From positions 1-5,321 of the forward strand of contig SKRJ01000348.1 in assembly GCA_007118555.1 (NCBI GenBank): DNA of 5,321 bases. The letters are read 5' to 3'. The translations under genes were made by a program, and so were the position numbers. This document shows positions 1 to 5,321 of this stretch, piece after piece; position 1 is the first letter of the stretch, and each line of letters begins with the position of its first letter. The notes under the pieces are model-generated. The model made no database searches and was not told the DNA's origin. It was given only the letters and a program-made list of their open reading frames with translations. Source of the DNA: Anaerolineae bacterium (GTDB lineage: Bacteria > Chloroflexota > Anaerolineae > UBA1429).

Positions 1-30
1 GATCACCACCATGATGCTGCGATTGCGCAC
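1..30 (-). CDS. 5' end of an unidentified gene, cut by window edge
   Basis: Only ten codons are visible, starting at a GTG at 30-28 and reading MRNRSIMVVI. The start is chosen because a perfect AGGAGG lies at 43-38 on the minus strand, exactly 7 nt upstream. An in-frame ATG at 12-10 is too far from that site. The gene begins 32 nt after the stop of the upstream sugar isomerase-like gene on the same strand, so it is probably the next gene of the same operon. The product cannot be identified from ten residues. A related sugar-catabolic enzyme would fit the neighbour, but that is inference only. Confidence 0.6.
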   Translation of the reverse strand, partial: MRNRSIMVVI

Positions 31-37
31 GTAGCCG

Positions 38-43
38 CCTCCT
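38..43 (-). promoter_or_regulatory. Shine-Dalgarno AGGAGG for the edge gene
   Basis: The minus strand reads AGGAGG here, 7 nt before the GTG codon at 30-28. This site is what makes GTG, rather than the later in-frame ATG, the likely start. Confidence 0.65.
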
Positions 44-62
44 GCCGTAAGAGCCACCGTAC

Positions 63-983
63 CTAGGACAGCGCCGACCAGGCCTCGCGCCAGACGCGCT
101 TGGTCTGCGCCCAGATCATCTCGGAGGTCTCGCCCTCTTGGGGTCTGACCTCGATGCCCACCCAGGGCTTGGTCTCGGGCGGATCGTCCTGGAGATAGCC
201 AATCTCGAACAGCCCCTCGAGGAACTCGATCAGCTCGGGCGTGTCGTTCTCGCTATTGGGGTAGCCAAAGCGGGGATGCAGGTCGCCATAGGCGGGCTTG
301 CCGGGGATCATCACGGCGTTGCCCACATGCATGTGCACCAGATAGGGCTGGAGCACCGGCAGCGAATCGCTCACCGTCTCGTGCAAGAGGGGCATATGGC
401 TCAGGTCGTACATCAGGCCAAAGGACGGGTAATCCTCGCGAATGCGCTTGGCAAACTCGGCCGAGAGATCGGAGGGACCCAGGATGGACTTTTTATCAAT
501 ATCGCGATCGAACGTCTCCAGGGTAAGATCGATGCCCTTGGCGGCGCCATGGGCACAGAGCGTCCTGACCGAGTCGGCCAGCAGATCCAGGGCGCGATCG
601 CGCTCGGCGTCACCCGGGTCGGGGCCGGTGAGAAACGCCAGCCGCGAGCAGCCCATCTCGGCCGCCTGATCGATGCAGGTCTGGATCGCGGCAACGGCGC
701 GGGTGCGCCCCGCCTCGTCCAGGTCATTGAGGCTGAGGCCCGTCATCAGAAGGGCCGGCTGGGCGCCAAAACCGAGCTTGAGACCACTCTGCTTGGCGAT
801 ACTGCGCACGGCCTCGCGTGCCTGCGGATCCTTGATGAGGGTGATCTCGGCACCGCCCAGGAAATCGTCCGCGGCCAGCTTCTCGATGGTTTCCACCACC
901 GGGCCCTCTCCGCCCATCGTCTCGGGAAAGAGCATGAAATGGACCACGCTCAATGTCAACAGGGATTCCCACGATCGTTTCAT
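63..983 (-). CDS. Sugar phosphate isomerase/epimerase-like TIM-barrel protein
   Basis: The 306-residue product matches the xylose-isomerase-like TIM-barrel superfamily (AP endonuclease family 2 fold: IolE/IolI, tagatose/psicose 3-epimerases, sugar phosphate isomerases) in length and motif order. A divalent-metal site can be read from motifs at the ends of the strands: E156 in LTLETFD, D193 in YDLSH, H219 in VHMHVGN and E278 in GIEVRP. H196 sits three residues after the metal-binding Asp, as in the ketose 3-epimerases, and a GDLHPRFG stretch at 233-240 could line the substrate pocket. There is no signal peptide, so it should be cytoplasmic. The ATG at 983 is supported by AGGAGG at 996-991, and a promoter lies just upstream. 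The family assignment is firm. The substrate and exact reaction (isomerase, epimerase or dehydratase) cannot be told from sequence. Confidence 0.9.
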   Translation of the reverse strand: MKRSWESLLTLSVVHFMLFPETMGGEGPVVETIEKLAADDFLGGAEITLIKDPQAREAVRSIAKQSGLKLGFGAQPALLMTGLSLNDLDEAGRTRAVAAIQTCIDQAAEMGCSRLAFLTGPDPGDAERDRALDLLADSVRTLCAHGAAKGIDLTLETFDRDIDKKSILGPSDLSAEFAKRIREDYPSFGLMYDLSHMPLLHETVSDSLPVLQPYLVHMHVGNAVMIPGKPAYGDLHPRFGYPNSENDTPELIEFLEGLFEIGYLQDDPPETKPWVGIEVRPQEGETSEMIWAQTKRVWREAWSALS

Positions 984-990
984 CAGCTTT

Positions 991-996
991 CCTCCT
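991..996 (-). promoter_or_regulatory. Shine-Dalgarno AGGAGG for the isomerase-like gene
   Basis: A perfect AGGAGG on the minus strand, 7 nt before the ATG at 983-981. It fixes the start of the isomerase-like gene. Confidence 0.85.
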
Positions 997-1017
997 AATC
1001 ATGGCAGCAGTGGCCAG

Positions 1018-1046
1018 AGTGTAACACAGCCCGCCGCCCCTGTCTA
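1018..1046 (-). promoter_or_regulatory. Predicted sigma-70 promoter, leftward, for the isomerase operon
   Basis: Read on the minus strand, a -35 box TAGACA (1046-1041) is followed by a 17-nt spacer and a -10 box TACACT (1023-1018). The -10 is preceded by TGT, giving the extended TGn motif. The boxes match consensus at 5 of 6 and 4 of 6 positions. Transcription would begin near 1011 and leave a leader of about 28 nt carrying the AGGAGG site. The -10 overlaps a small dyad, GTGTAACAC (1019-1027), which may be chance. Confidence 0.55.
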
Positions 1047-1114
1047 TCAAGCTCCCTCGTGGACGCCCGGCCGTGCCCCGACGATGCAAAGCTACCAGCA
1101 GCCGAGGGCAGCGT

Positions 1115-1142
1115 TTGACAGAATTACTGCAATGCGTATACT
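1115..1142 (+). promoter_or_regulatory. Predicted strong sigma-70 promoter, rightward, for the MFS gene
   Basis: A perfect -35 box TTGACA (1115-1120), a 16-nt spacer and a -10 box TATACT (1137-1142, 5 of 6 matches). Transcription should begin near 1149. This rules out the in-frame ATGs at 1084 and 1132 as starts of the MFS gene when it is read from this promoter. It lies about 70 bp from the leftward promoter, back to back with it. Confidence 0.7.
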
Positions 1143-1189
1143 CGTGTGGTTCCACGCCATCCCTGCTGCCATGGTGCTCGAGGGCGAGG

Positions 1190-1206
1190 GCGCGATCGTA
1201 TCACGC
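1190..1206. promoter_or_regulatory. Imperfect 17-bp dyad in the MFS leader, possible operator
   Basis: GCG-c-GAT-cgt-ATC-a-CGC: six of eight base pairs are symmetric around position 1198. It lies downstream of the predicted transcription start (about 1149) and before the preferred ATG, where a repressor site or leader hairpin could act. A dyad of this size can arise by chance in GC-rich DNA and no regulator gene is visible nearby. Confidence 0.25.
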
Positions 1207-1218
1207 GGTGTAGGTCAG

Positions 1219-2562
1219 ATGCCCATGCTGAGTCAGATTCCGATTGCGTTGCGCAATGTCGTCATCAGGCCCATGACCCGTGCGGACCGCAACGTCCGCC
1301 GGCTGATGGCCTTTACGGCCCTGTTTGGGGTGATCAACGGTGGCGTGATCACCTTTTTGCCCGTGCTCCTGGCCCGCCTGGGCGCCCCGGCGGTGGTCAT
1401 CAGCCTGCTCACCTCGCTGCCCGCACTGCTCACCATCGGCATCGCCCTGCCCGCTGGGGCCATCGTCGCCCGCTGGCGCGACATGACCCGTTCCAGCGCC
1501 TATTGTTTCTATGCCCTGCGCCTGGCCTATCCGCCCATTGCTGTCGCTATGCTGCTGGATCCCACCATCGCGCCCTATCTGATCGTCGTGATCTGGGCGC
1601 TCACCTCCATTCCCGGCACCCTGGGCAACACCGCCTTTTATGATGTGGTAGCGGACGCCGTACCGCCGCAGCGCCGGGCCGTCATCAACGGCGTGCGCTG
1701 GGCGCTCCTGGGTATGGTCTCGGCCGGCAGCGTCTCGCTGTTTGGCCAGATGCTGGTGCGCCTGTCTTGGCCGGCCAACTATCTCGCCCTGTTTGGCATC
1801 TGCTTTGTGGCCGGCCTTGCCAGCACCTTTGCCTATTCGCGCCTCGAGGTGCCACTGCGAGAGCCCCAGAGCGCACCCCGCGAGCGAATCGCGCTGGGGA
1901 AGCGTCTGGCTATGCTGGCCCATCCGCTGCGGGCCGGCACGGGCTTTGGCGGCTATTCGCTGATTACCTTTGCCATGCGACTGGGCCTCTTTTTGCCCGC
2001 CGGGATCTTTTCGGTGTTCCTGGTGCGCCAGCTGCAGGTCTCGGACGCCTGGATCGGCGGCCGCACGACCCTGGAGCACGGCGCCTTGACGCTGGGCTAC
2101 TTTTTCTGGGGACGTATGGCGGCCCGCGTGGGCCAGGCGCAGATGCTGGGCATTGCCGTCACAGCGATCGGGTTTGCGTTTCTGCTCCTCGGTCATGCCA
2201 CGGCAAGCACTCTCTGGCTGGTGCTGGTCGCTGCTCTCATCAGCGGCTTTTTTGCCTCGGCGTTGGACGTCAGCCTGTTCGAGTGGCTCCTGGAGGTCAT
2301 GCCGCAGAACGAGCGGCCCCGTTATGTCGCCATGAACACCCTGCTGATGAACCTGGTCGCCTTTGCCGTCCCCATTGCCGGGGCAGCGCTGGCCGAGCGC
2401 ACCAGCATCTCGTTCGTGTTGCAGCTCGCCGGGGCTTGTCTGTTCGGCTGCGCTTTGCTCACCTATCTGCTGACGCGACCTCGAAGGCGCCTCAGACCCA
2501 TCATGCCAGAGGCCATGCAGGCGCAACCGCTGGAGGCCGCGCTGGAGACCGAGCAGATCTAG
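1219..2562 (+). CDS. MFS transporter, 12 transmembrane helices
   Basis: From the ATG at 1219 the product is 447 residues, normal for a major facilitator carrier of the inner membrane. About twelve hydrophobic helices can be placed: near residues 30-53, 58-80, 93-113, 117-137, 158-180 and 187-205, then 245-268, 285-300, 308-325, 332-352, 372-392 and 398-417. A polar, basic loop at about 208-235 links the halves. The loop after helix 2 (PAGAIVARWRDMTR) and that after helix 8 (WGRMAARVGQ) resemble degenerate copies of MFS motif A. The C-terminal tail is hydrophilic. The start is uncertain: the predicted promoter excludes the upstream ATGs at 1084 and 1132, 1171 has no ribosome site, 1219 and 1225 follow only a weak AGGT at 1212-1215, and 1273 is also possible. 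Substrate is unknown; divergence from a sugar-isomerase operon hints at a shared substrate or regulator, which is inference. Confidence 0.85.
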   Translation: MPMLSQIPIALRNVVIRPMTRADRNVRRLMAFTALFGVINGGVITFLPVLLARLGAPAVVISLLTSLPALLTIGIALPAGAIVARWRDMTRSSAYCFYALRLAYPPIAVAMLLDPTIAPYLIVVIWALTSIPGTLGNTAFYDVVADAVPPQRRAVINGVRWALLGMVSAGSVSLFGQMLVRLSWPANYLALFGICFVAGLASTFAYSRLEVPLREPQSAPRERIALGKRLAMLAHPLRAGTGFGGYSLITFAMRLGLFLPAGIFSVFLVRQLQVSDAWIGGRTTLEHGALTLGYFFWGRMAARVGQAQMLGIAVTAIGFAFLLLGHATASTLWLVLVAALISGFFASALDVSLFEWLLEVMPQNERPRYVAMNTLLMNLVAFAVPIAGAALAERTSISFVLQLAGACLFGCALLTYLLTRPRRRLRPIMPEAMQAQPLEAALETEQI

Positions 2563-2595
2563 GCGACGCGATCGCCTCGCTGTGGCCCGTTGGGC
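2562..2595. terminator. Two short hairpins between convergent genes
   Basis: Only 39 nt separate the MFS stop (2562) from the stop of the leftward operon (2602). The interval holds two stems: GGCGA/TCGCC at 2562-2566 and 2572-2576 with a 5-nt loop, and GCCC/GGGC at 2585-2588 and 2592-2595 with a 3-nt loop. Neither is followed by a T run on either strand, so this is not a standard intrinsic terminator. It could slow polymerase or block 3' decay for both transcripts. Confidence 0.25.
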
Positions 2596-2601
2596 TCCCC
2601 G

Positions 2602-3324
2602 CTAGTAACGCTCCCGCAGTTCGTGTACACCATAGATATGCCGCATATCGGGCAACTCGGTGCAATAGTAGTGCACCCAGATGTACGCATGCTGAAACGC
2701 AGCGGCCAACAGCGCCGCCTGAGAGAACAGCAGGAGCCCGGGCAAGTACAACCCCAAAAAGCCGACGGCGTACATGGCGTTGGGGATATAAGCAAAGATA
2801 CCCTCGCGCACCAGCGGCTCATTGCGCAGGGCTGGCTCGAAATGGTCGAGGCCCATGGCGCGACGTATGCCGAAATAGCGCAGCACCGAGTACTGCAAAT
2901 AGACAAAGGGCACGGCGAGGACAACCGCCAGCAAGTAGACGACCGGTGGGGGCCAGGGTAGCGTACCGGCGTTGGCGATAGCCAGCCCGACGATGGTCAG
3001 GAATCGCGCCATCAGCAAGAGTGAAAAATCCAAGGCATAAAGCCCAAAGCCCCATCGACGACCGATCAGCCGGGTGACCAGGCGCCCGTGCAACTCGACC
3101 CGCCAGACGAACCAGACATAGAACTGGTGCACGACAGCGCTGGCGATGCTCAGCCAGAACCAGGTGTTGCTGCTCAGACCCCAAAAGCTCCCGACCAGCA
3201 TGGTCTCGGTGCGCAACAGGAGGGCGAACCCCACCAGGAATGCCAGCAAGAGCCAGTGCAGCGGCTGGCGCTCCAAGATGTCTCCGCCCATTCCCTCATC
3301 GGACACCGGCTCGTCCGCTCTCAT
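2602..3324 (-). CDS. Integral membrane protein resembling PEMT/ICMT-type methyltransferases
   Basis: The 240-residue protein has hydrophobic segments near residues 22-38, 52-73, 96-116, 127-147 and 183-220. The C-terminal third follows the plan of the phospholipid (PEMT) and isoprenylcysteine (ICMT) methyltransferase group. There is a basic run and the motif AYIPNAMY (178-185), where the family usually has RHPxY, then a hydrophobic hairpin, then HYYCTELPDMRHIYG (218-232), where the family has a Glu-containing segment ending in FGxxY. Such enzymes use S-adenosylmethionine on membrane-bound substrates. RHP is not kept literally here, so catalytic activity is uncertain. The start ATG (3324-3322) overlaps the upstream TGA as ATGA, which favours it over an in-frame ATG 60 nt earlier at 3384 and implies translational coupling to the sialidase-fold gene. 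It is the last gene of the operon. Confidence 0.7.
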   Translation of the reverse strand: MRADEPVSDEGMGGDILERQPLHWLLLAFLVGFALLLRTETMLVGSFWGLSSNTWFWLSIASAVVHQFYVWFVWRVELHGRLVTRLIGRRWGFGLYALDFSLLLMARFLTIVGLAIANAGTLPWPPPVVYLLAVVLAVPFVYLQYSVLRYFGIRRAMGLDHFEPALRNEPLVREGIFAYIPNAMYAVGFLGLYLPGLLLFSQAALLAAAFQHAYIWVHYYCTELPDMRHIYGVHELRERY

Positions 3325-4316
3325 GGGAGCTCGCTCTCGGCGAACCGGCTCAGCACGATCTCGCCCGCGCCATACCGGTCGCAATCATGCACGGCGTACA
3401 GCATACCCCCGGGCGCTTGCACCGCGTCGGGATAAGAGACCCTGTCTCTGTCGTCCAGTTGCAGACCGTGACCAAAACGCATCTCGTCGTCGGGATCGCT
3501 CAGGTAGGCCCAGAGGGTCTTGCGTTCCTGGGCGTCCGGCGTGTTGATCAGAAGGATGCGTCCCGATTCGAGCCGGCGCACGAAAAAGCGCGAGCCCGGG
3601 TTGGGAATGCTCGTGGGCGTGCCGTCGTCCCAGGTGCGCCCCCCATCCCGCGAAAAGCTTTGCCACAGAACCCCGGCGCCGGTGCGTATCAGCATCCAGA
3701 GGGTGCCATCCTCTCGTTCCACGATCATGTTCTCCAGCGCCCAGGCAGGCGCCGCAACGCCCCCATGCAGCGTCCAGGTCACCCCCTCATCGGCGGTGAG
3801 CGCCACCCCCTGAAGCTGCCGGTCGCGCGCGAACCAATCGTCGGGCGCCGCGGGCGCGTGGGTCACCGGCAGTAGCCAGCTGCCATCGGCCAGGACCGTC
3901 GGCTTGTTCAGGCGAAAGGCAAAGGGCGCGTTCACGGGGATGATACGGGGCGAGATCCAGATCGGATCCGCCTCTTCCGAGTTGGGGGCTGACATCCCCC
4001 AGAGGGTAAAATAGCCTTCCTTGCGGGACGCCATATTGTAGAACAGCCATAGCTGGCCGTTCGGATCGTGCCAGAGACAGGGGTCATAGGCGCGGACCGT
4101 GCCCGCAGGCGAGACGATGGCCACCGGCTCTGACCAGGTCGCCCCGTCGTCTGTGCTGCTTGTAATCAGAATCTCGTTGTCCACATCGGGCTCTCGCGGC
4201 CCGCCACTAAAGAACGCGCACCAAAGCCGTCCGTTCGCGGCACGCTCTATGGTCGGGATGCCCTGCCACGGGCGCCCGCCCTTGGTCGCGACAATATACT
4301 GCTCCATCGCTCTCAT
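3321..4316 (-). CDS. Sialidase-fold (BNR/Asp-box) protein, probably cytoplasmic
   Basis: The 331-residue product matches the six-bladed beta-propeller sialidase superfamily (BNR_2, GH33-like). Three Asp boxes (S/T-x-D-x-G-x-x-W) are clear: STDDGATW at 54-61, TADEGVTW at 174-181 and SRDGGRTW at 222-229. A degenerate fourth may lie near 273. ENMIVEREDG (195-204) followed by LIRT (R211) and VSYPDA (293-298) fit the Glu, second Arg and Tyr regions of the active site. The N-terminal RIP motif, which supplies the first Arg of the carboxylate-binding triad, instead reads QGIP (18-21), so true sialidase activity is doubtful. No signal peptide is visible. A purine run lies about 4 nt before the ATG at 4316 and about 9 nt before the in-frame ATG at 4307, so the product may be three residues shorter. 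The gene starts 12 nt after the YeeE/YedE second-half gene. Confidence 0.85.
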   Translation of the reverse strand: MRAMEQYIVATKGGRPWQGIPTIERAANGRLWCAFFSGGPREPDVDNEILITSSTDDGATWSEPVAIVSPAGTVRAYDPCLWHDPNGQLWLFYNMASRKEGYFTLWGMSAPNSEEADPIWISPRIIPVNAPFAFRLNKPTVLADGSWLLPVTHAPAAPDDWFARDRQLQGVALTADEGVTWTLHGGVAAPAWALENMIVEREDGTLWMLIRTGAGVLWQSFSRDGGRTWDDGTPTSIPNPGSRFFVRRLESGRILLINTPDAQERKTLWAYLSDPDDEMRFGHGLQLDDRDRVSYPDAVQAPGGMLYAVHDCDRYGAGEIVLSRFAESELP

Positions 4317-4328
4317 CTCCCCTCTATG

Positions 4329-4895
4329 CTACAGCCCCGCTCCTTCGAGCAAGACCAGGATCAGAACCAGGATCGCGGCCGCGGGGATCACCACCAGCCA
4401 CTCGTTCACCTTGAGGACGTCGGGCAGGGTGATGTTGCCGAACTCGCCCGCGCGCAGGATGCCGCCCCGCAGCCCGGGATAGAGCTCGGCAAAGATGCCC
4501 GTGCCCAGAAGAATGCCCGCAATGCCGCCCACGAGGGCGTCCAGGTAGCCGTTGCCCACAGCGCCCGCCAGGGTGCCGGGGCAATAGCCCAGCACCGCAA
4601 ACCCAACGCCAAAGAGCAGCCCGCCGATGATGTTCATGCCCAGCGAGCCCGACTTGGTTCTGAGCTCGACCCACCCCAGATGCTTCATCAGGTAGATGCC
4701 CAGCATCCCGGTCACGACCGCCGATAGCATCACCTTGACCACGGTAAAGTCCTCGAGCAAGAGCTGGGCTATGATCACATCATACTTGGTTACACCGCCC
4801 TTGTGAAGGAAAAAGCCAAAGGCCAGGCCAAAAAGCAGGCCCCACAAAAGCTCGGAGCGCAGGCCCGTCTGCCCGTTCGTTGTTTGTTGTGTCAT
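4329..4895 (-). CDS. YeeE/YedE family transporter, second half-protein
   Basis: The 188-residue inner-membrane protein carries the signatures of the YeeE/YedE (TsuA-like, DUF395) sulfur transport family. There is a first helix with HKGGVTKYDVI (31-41) after it, helices near 53-71, 88-110 and 117-138, and GYCPGTLAGAVGNG (103-116), whose Cys105 sits in the family's CPGT motif. A final helix lies near 164-185. Full-length relatives are about 350 residues; here the function is split over two adjacent genes, a common arrangement, and both halves should be needed for a complete pore. Known members import thiosulfate or related reduced sulfur species; the substrate here is not shown. The ATG at 4895 follows AGAGGA (4909-4904) by 8 nt, and that ribosome site overlaps the TAG stop of the upstream gene. 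Confidence 0.88.
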   Translation of the reverse strand: MTQQTTNGQTGLRSELLWGLLFGLAFGFFLHKGGVTKYDVIIAQLLLEDFTVVKVMLSAVVTGMLGIYLMKHLGWVELRTKSGSLGMNIIGGLLFGVGFAVLGYCPGTLAGAVGNGYLDALVGGIAGILLGTGIFAELYPGLRGGILRAGEFGNITLPDVLKVNEWLVVIPAAAILVLILVLLEGAGL

Positions 4896-4903
4896 CGTAG
4901 ATA

Positions 4904-4909
4904 TCCTCT
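4904..4909 (-). promoter_or_regulatory. Ribosome site overlapping the upstream stop codon
   Basis: The minus strand reads AGAGGA, sharing bases with the TAG stop (4910-4908) of the first half-transporter and lying 8 nt before the ATG at 4895. A terminating ribosome would sit on this site, so the two half-proteins are likely made in fixed proportion. Confidence 0.65.
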
Positions 4910-5321
4910 AGAAAAGACCATAAATCACAAAGGCGGTGATAATGCCCCCGATGAAGAAAAAGATGGCCGAGATCCAGCTTGCGATTGAAAGCTGCAGAGC
5001 CCCGCTGATCCCGTGGCCGCTGGTGCAGCCATCGGCCCAGCGCGCGCCAAACCCCATGAAAACGCCGCCCACCAGGGCCGTCAGCAGGCGGGGAAGGACG
5101 GCGGGCCCAAAGGCCTCCAACCATCGTGACGGCACCCAGAGCAGCTCAAAGTCGCCGGACAACTGGGCGGACACAAAGGCGCCGATGACCACACCCAGCA
5201 CCAGCATCCACTGCCAGTCGACTTGGAGACCGATCCTGTCATAGTAGGGTTGCAGCGCTACGGCCTTGCCCTGGAACGCCTTGCGGATCATGCCGCTGGT
5301 CGTGGCAAAGGCCGTCGAGCA
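4908..5321 (-). CDS. YeeE/YedE family transporter, first half-protein, 5' end outside window
   Basis: The reading frame stays open to the window edge, so 137 residues are visible and the true start is beyond 5321. An in-frame ATG at 5291 is not the likely start, because the residues before it, CSTAFATTSG, resemble the conserved Cys-containing segment (fC-x-S-a-F) near the beginning of family members. Helices follow near visible residues 36-55, 76-92, 106-125 and 118-135. DGCTSGHGISG (97-107) is the hallmark Cys-containing motif of the N-terminal YeeE/YedE half. With the downstream gene it should form one inner-membrane sulfur-species transporter. The gene ends at TAG 4910-4908. The operon promoter is not in the window. 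Confidence 0.85.
   Translation of the reverse strand, partial: CSTAFATTSGMIRKAFQGKAVALQPYYDRIGLQVDWQWMLVLGVVIGAFVSAQLSGDFELLWVPSRWLEAFGPAVLPRLLTALVGGVFMGFGARWADGCTSGHGISGALQLSIASWISAIFFFIGGIITAFVIYGLF

Larger units (their letters stand above)
984..1218. other. Divergent intergenic region, about 235 nt
   Basis: It contains the leftward promoter (1018-1046), the rightward promoter (1115-1142), the isomerase ribosome site (991-996) and the dyad at 1190-1206. A loose inverted pair GCAG (1108-1111) and CTGC (1127-1130) flanks the rightward -35 box and is probably too short to matter. I see no RNA gene or further coding sequence here. Confidence 0.5.

Noticed and set aside
138..998. Long plus-strand open frame opposite the isomerase-like gene
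   Set aside because: It is the antisense of a gene with intact metal-binding motifs, promoter and ribosome site. Its translation resembles no family and is rich in His, Gly and Gln, as expected of a GC-rich shadow frame.
673..1218. N-terminal extension of the MFS frame into the isomerase-like gene
   Set aside because: It runs antisense through a well-supported gene and across a near-consensus promoter, and adds no recognisable domain.
1201..2526. 441-codon minus-strand open frame opposite the MFS gene
   Set aside because: The translation is a hydrophilic Gln/His/Arg/Gly-rich string with no domain-like order and no ribosome site, while the plus strand encodes a clear 12-helix carrier. It is a shadow caused by codon bias.
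2567..2576. GCGATCGC (HIP1-like) octamers here and near 595-602
   Set aside because: HIP1 enrichment marks some cyanobacteria, but only about two copies were noticed in 5.3 kb of GC-rich DNA, too few to imply origin or function.
1767..2981. 404-codon plus-strand open frame spanning the MFS gene and the methyltransferase-like gene
   Set aside because: It is out of frame with the MFS gene, antisense to the next gene, and its translation has the Ala/Arg/Gly-rich composition of a shadow.
1..5321. tRNA, rRNA, CRISPR array, insertion sequence or attachment site
   Set aside because: No repeat-spacer pattern, tRNA-like cloverleaf, transposase motif or terminal inverted repeats were seen. The window is almost fully occupied by ordinary genes.

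Overview
This is a GC-rich bacterial window (about 60% G+C or more by eye) holding six genes: four complete and two cut by the window edges. Strong AGGAGG-type ribosome sites, near-consensus sigma-70 promoters and stop/start overlaps indicate a free-living bacterium. The style of the MFS carrier and the mix of TIM-barrel sugar isomerase, sialidase-fold protein and half-size YeeE/YedE transporters would suit Chloroflexota or a similar environmental phylum. That taxonomic guess is weak.

Left part (1-1218), minus strand: a sugar phosphate isomerase/epimerase-like TIM-barrel protein (983 to 63) is followed 32 nt later by the first ten codons of another gene (GTG at 30). That gene has its own strong ribosome site and runs off the window, so the two probably form an operon. 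The roughly 235-nt gap 984-1218 holds back-to-back promoters: one leftward for the isomerase operon and one rightward, almost perfect, for the MFS gene.

Middle (1219-2562), plus strand: a 12-helix MFS transporter. It converges on the next operon with only 39 nt between stop codons. That gap contains two short hairpins but no classical terminator.

Right part (2602-5321), minus strand: a tight four-gene operon read right to left. It comprises a YeeE/YedE first-half transporter (5' end outside the window), a YeeE/YedE second-half transporter (12-nt gap), a cytoplasmic sialidase-fold BNR/Asp-box protein (12-nt gap), and an integral membrane protein resembling the PEMT/ICMT phospholipid and isoprenylcysteine methyltransferases (ATGA overlap). 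The two half-transporters should act together in moving a reduced sulfur species across the inner membrane. Why they sit with a sialidase-fold protein and a membrane methyltransferase-like protein is unclear, and this is the most interesting part of the window.

I see no RNA genes, CRISPR arrays or mobile elements, and no convincing new multi-gene defence-type system.
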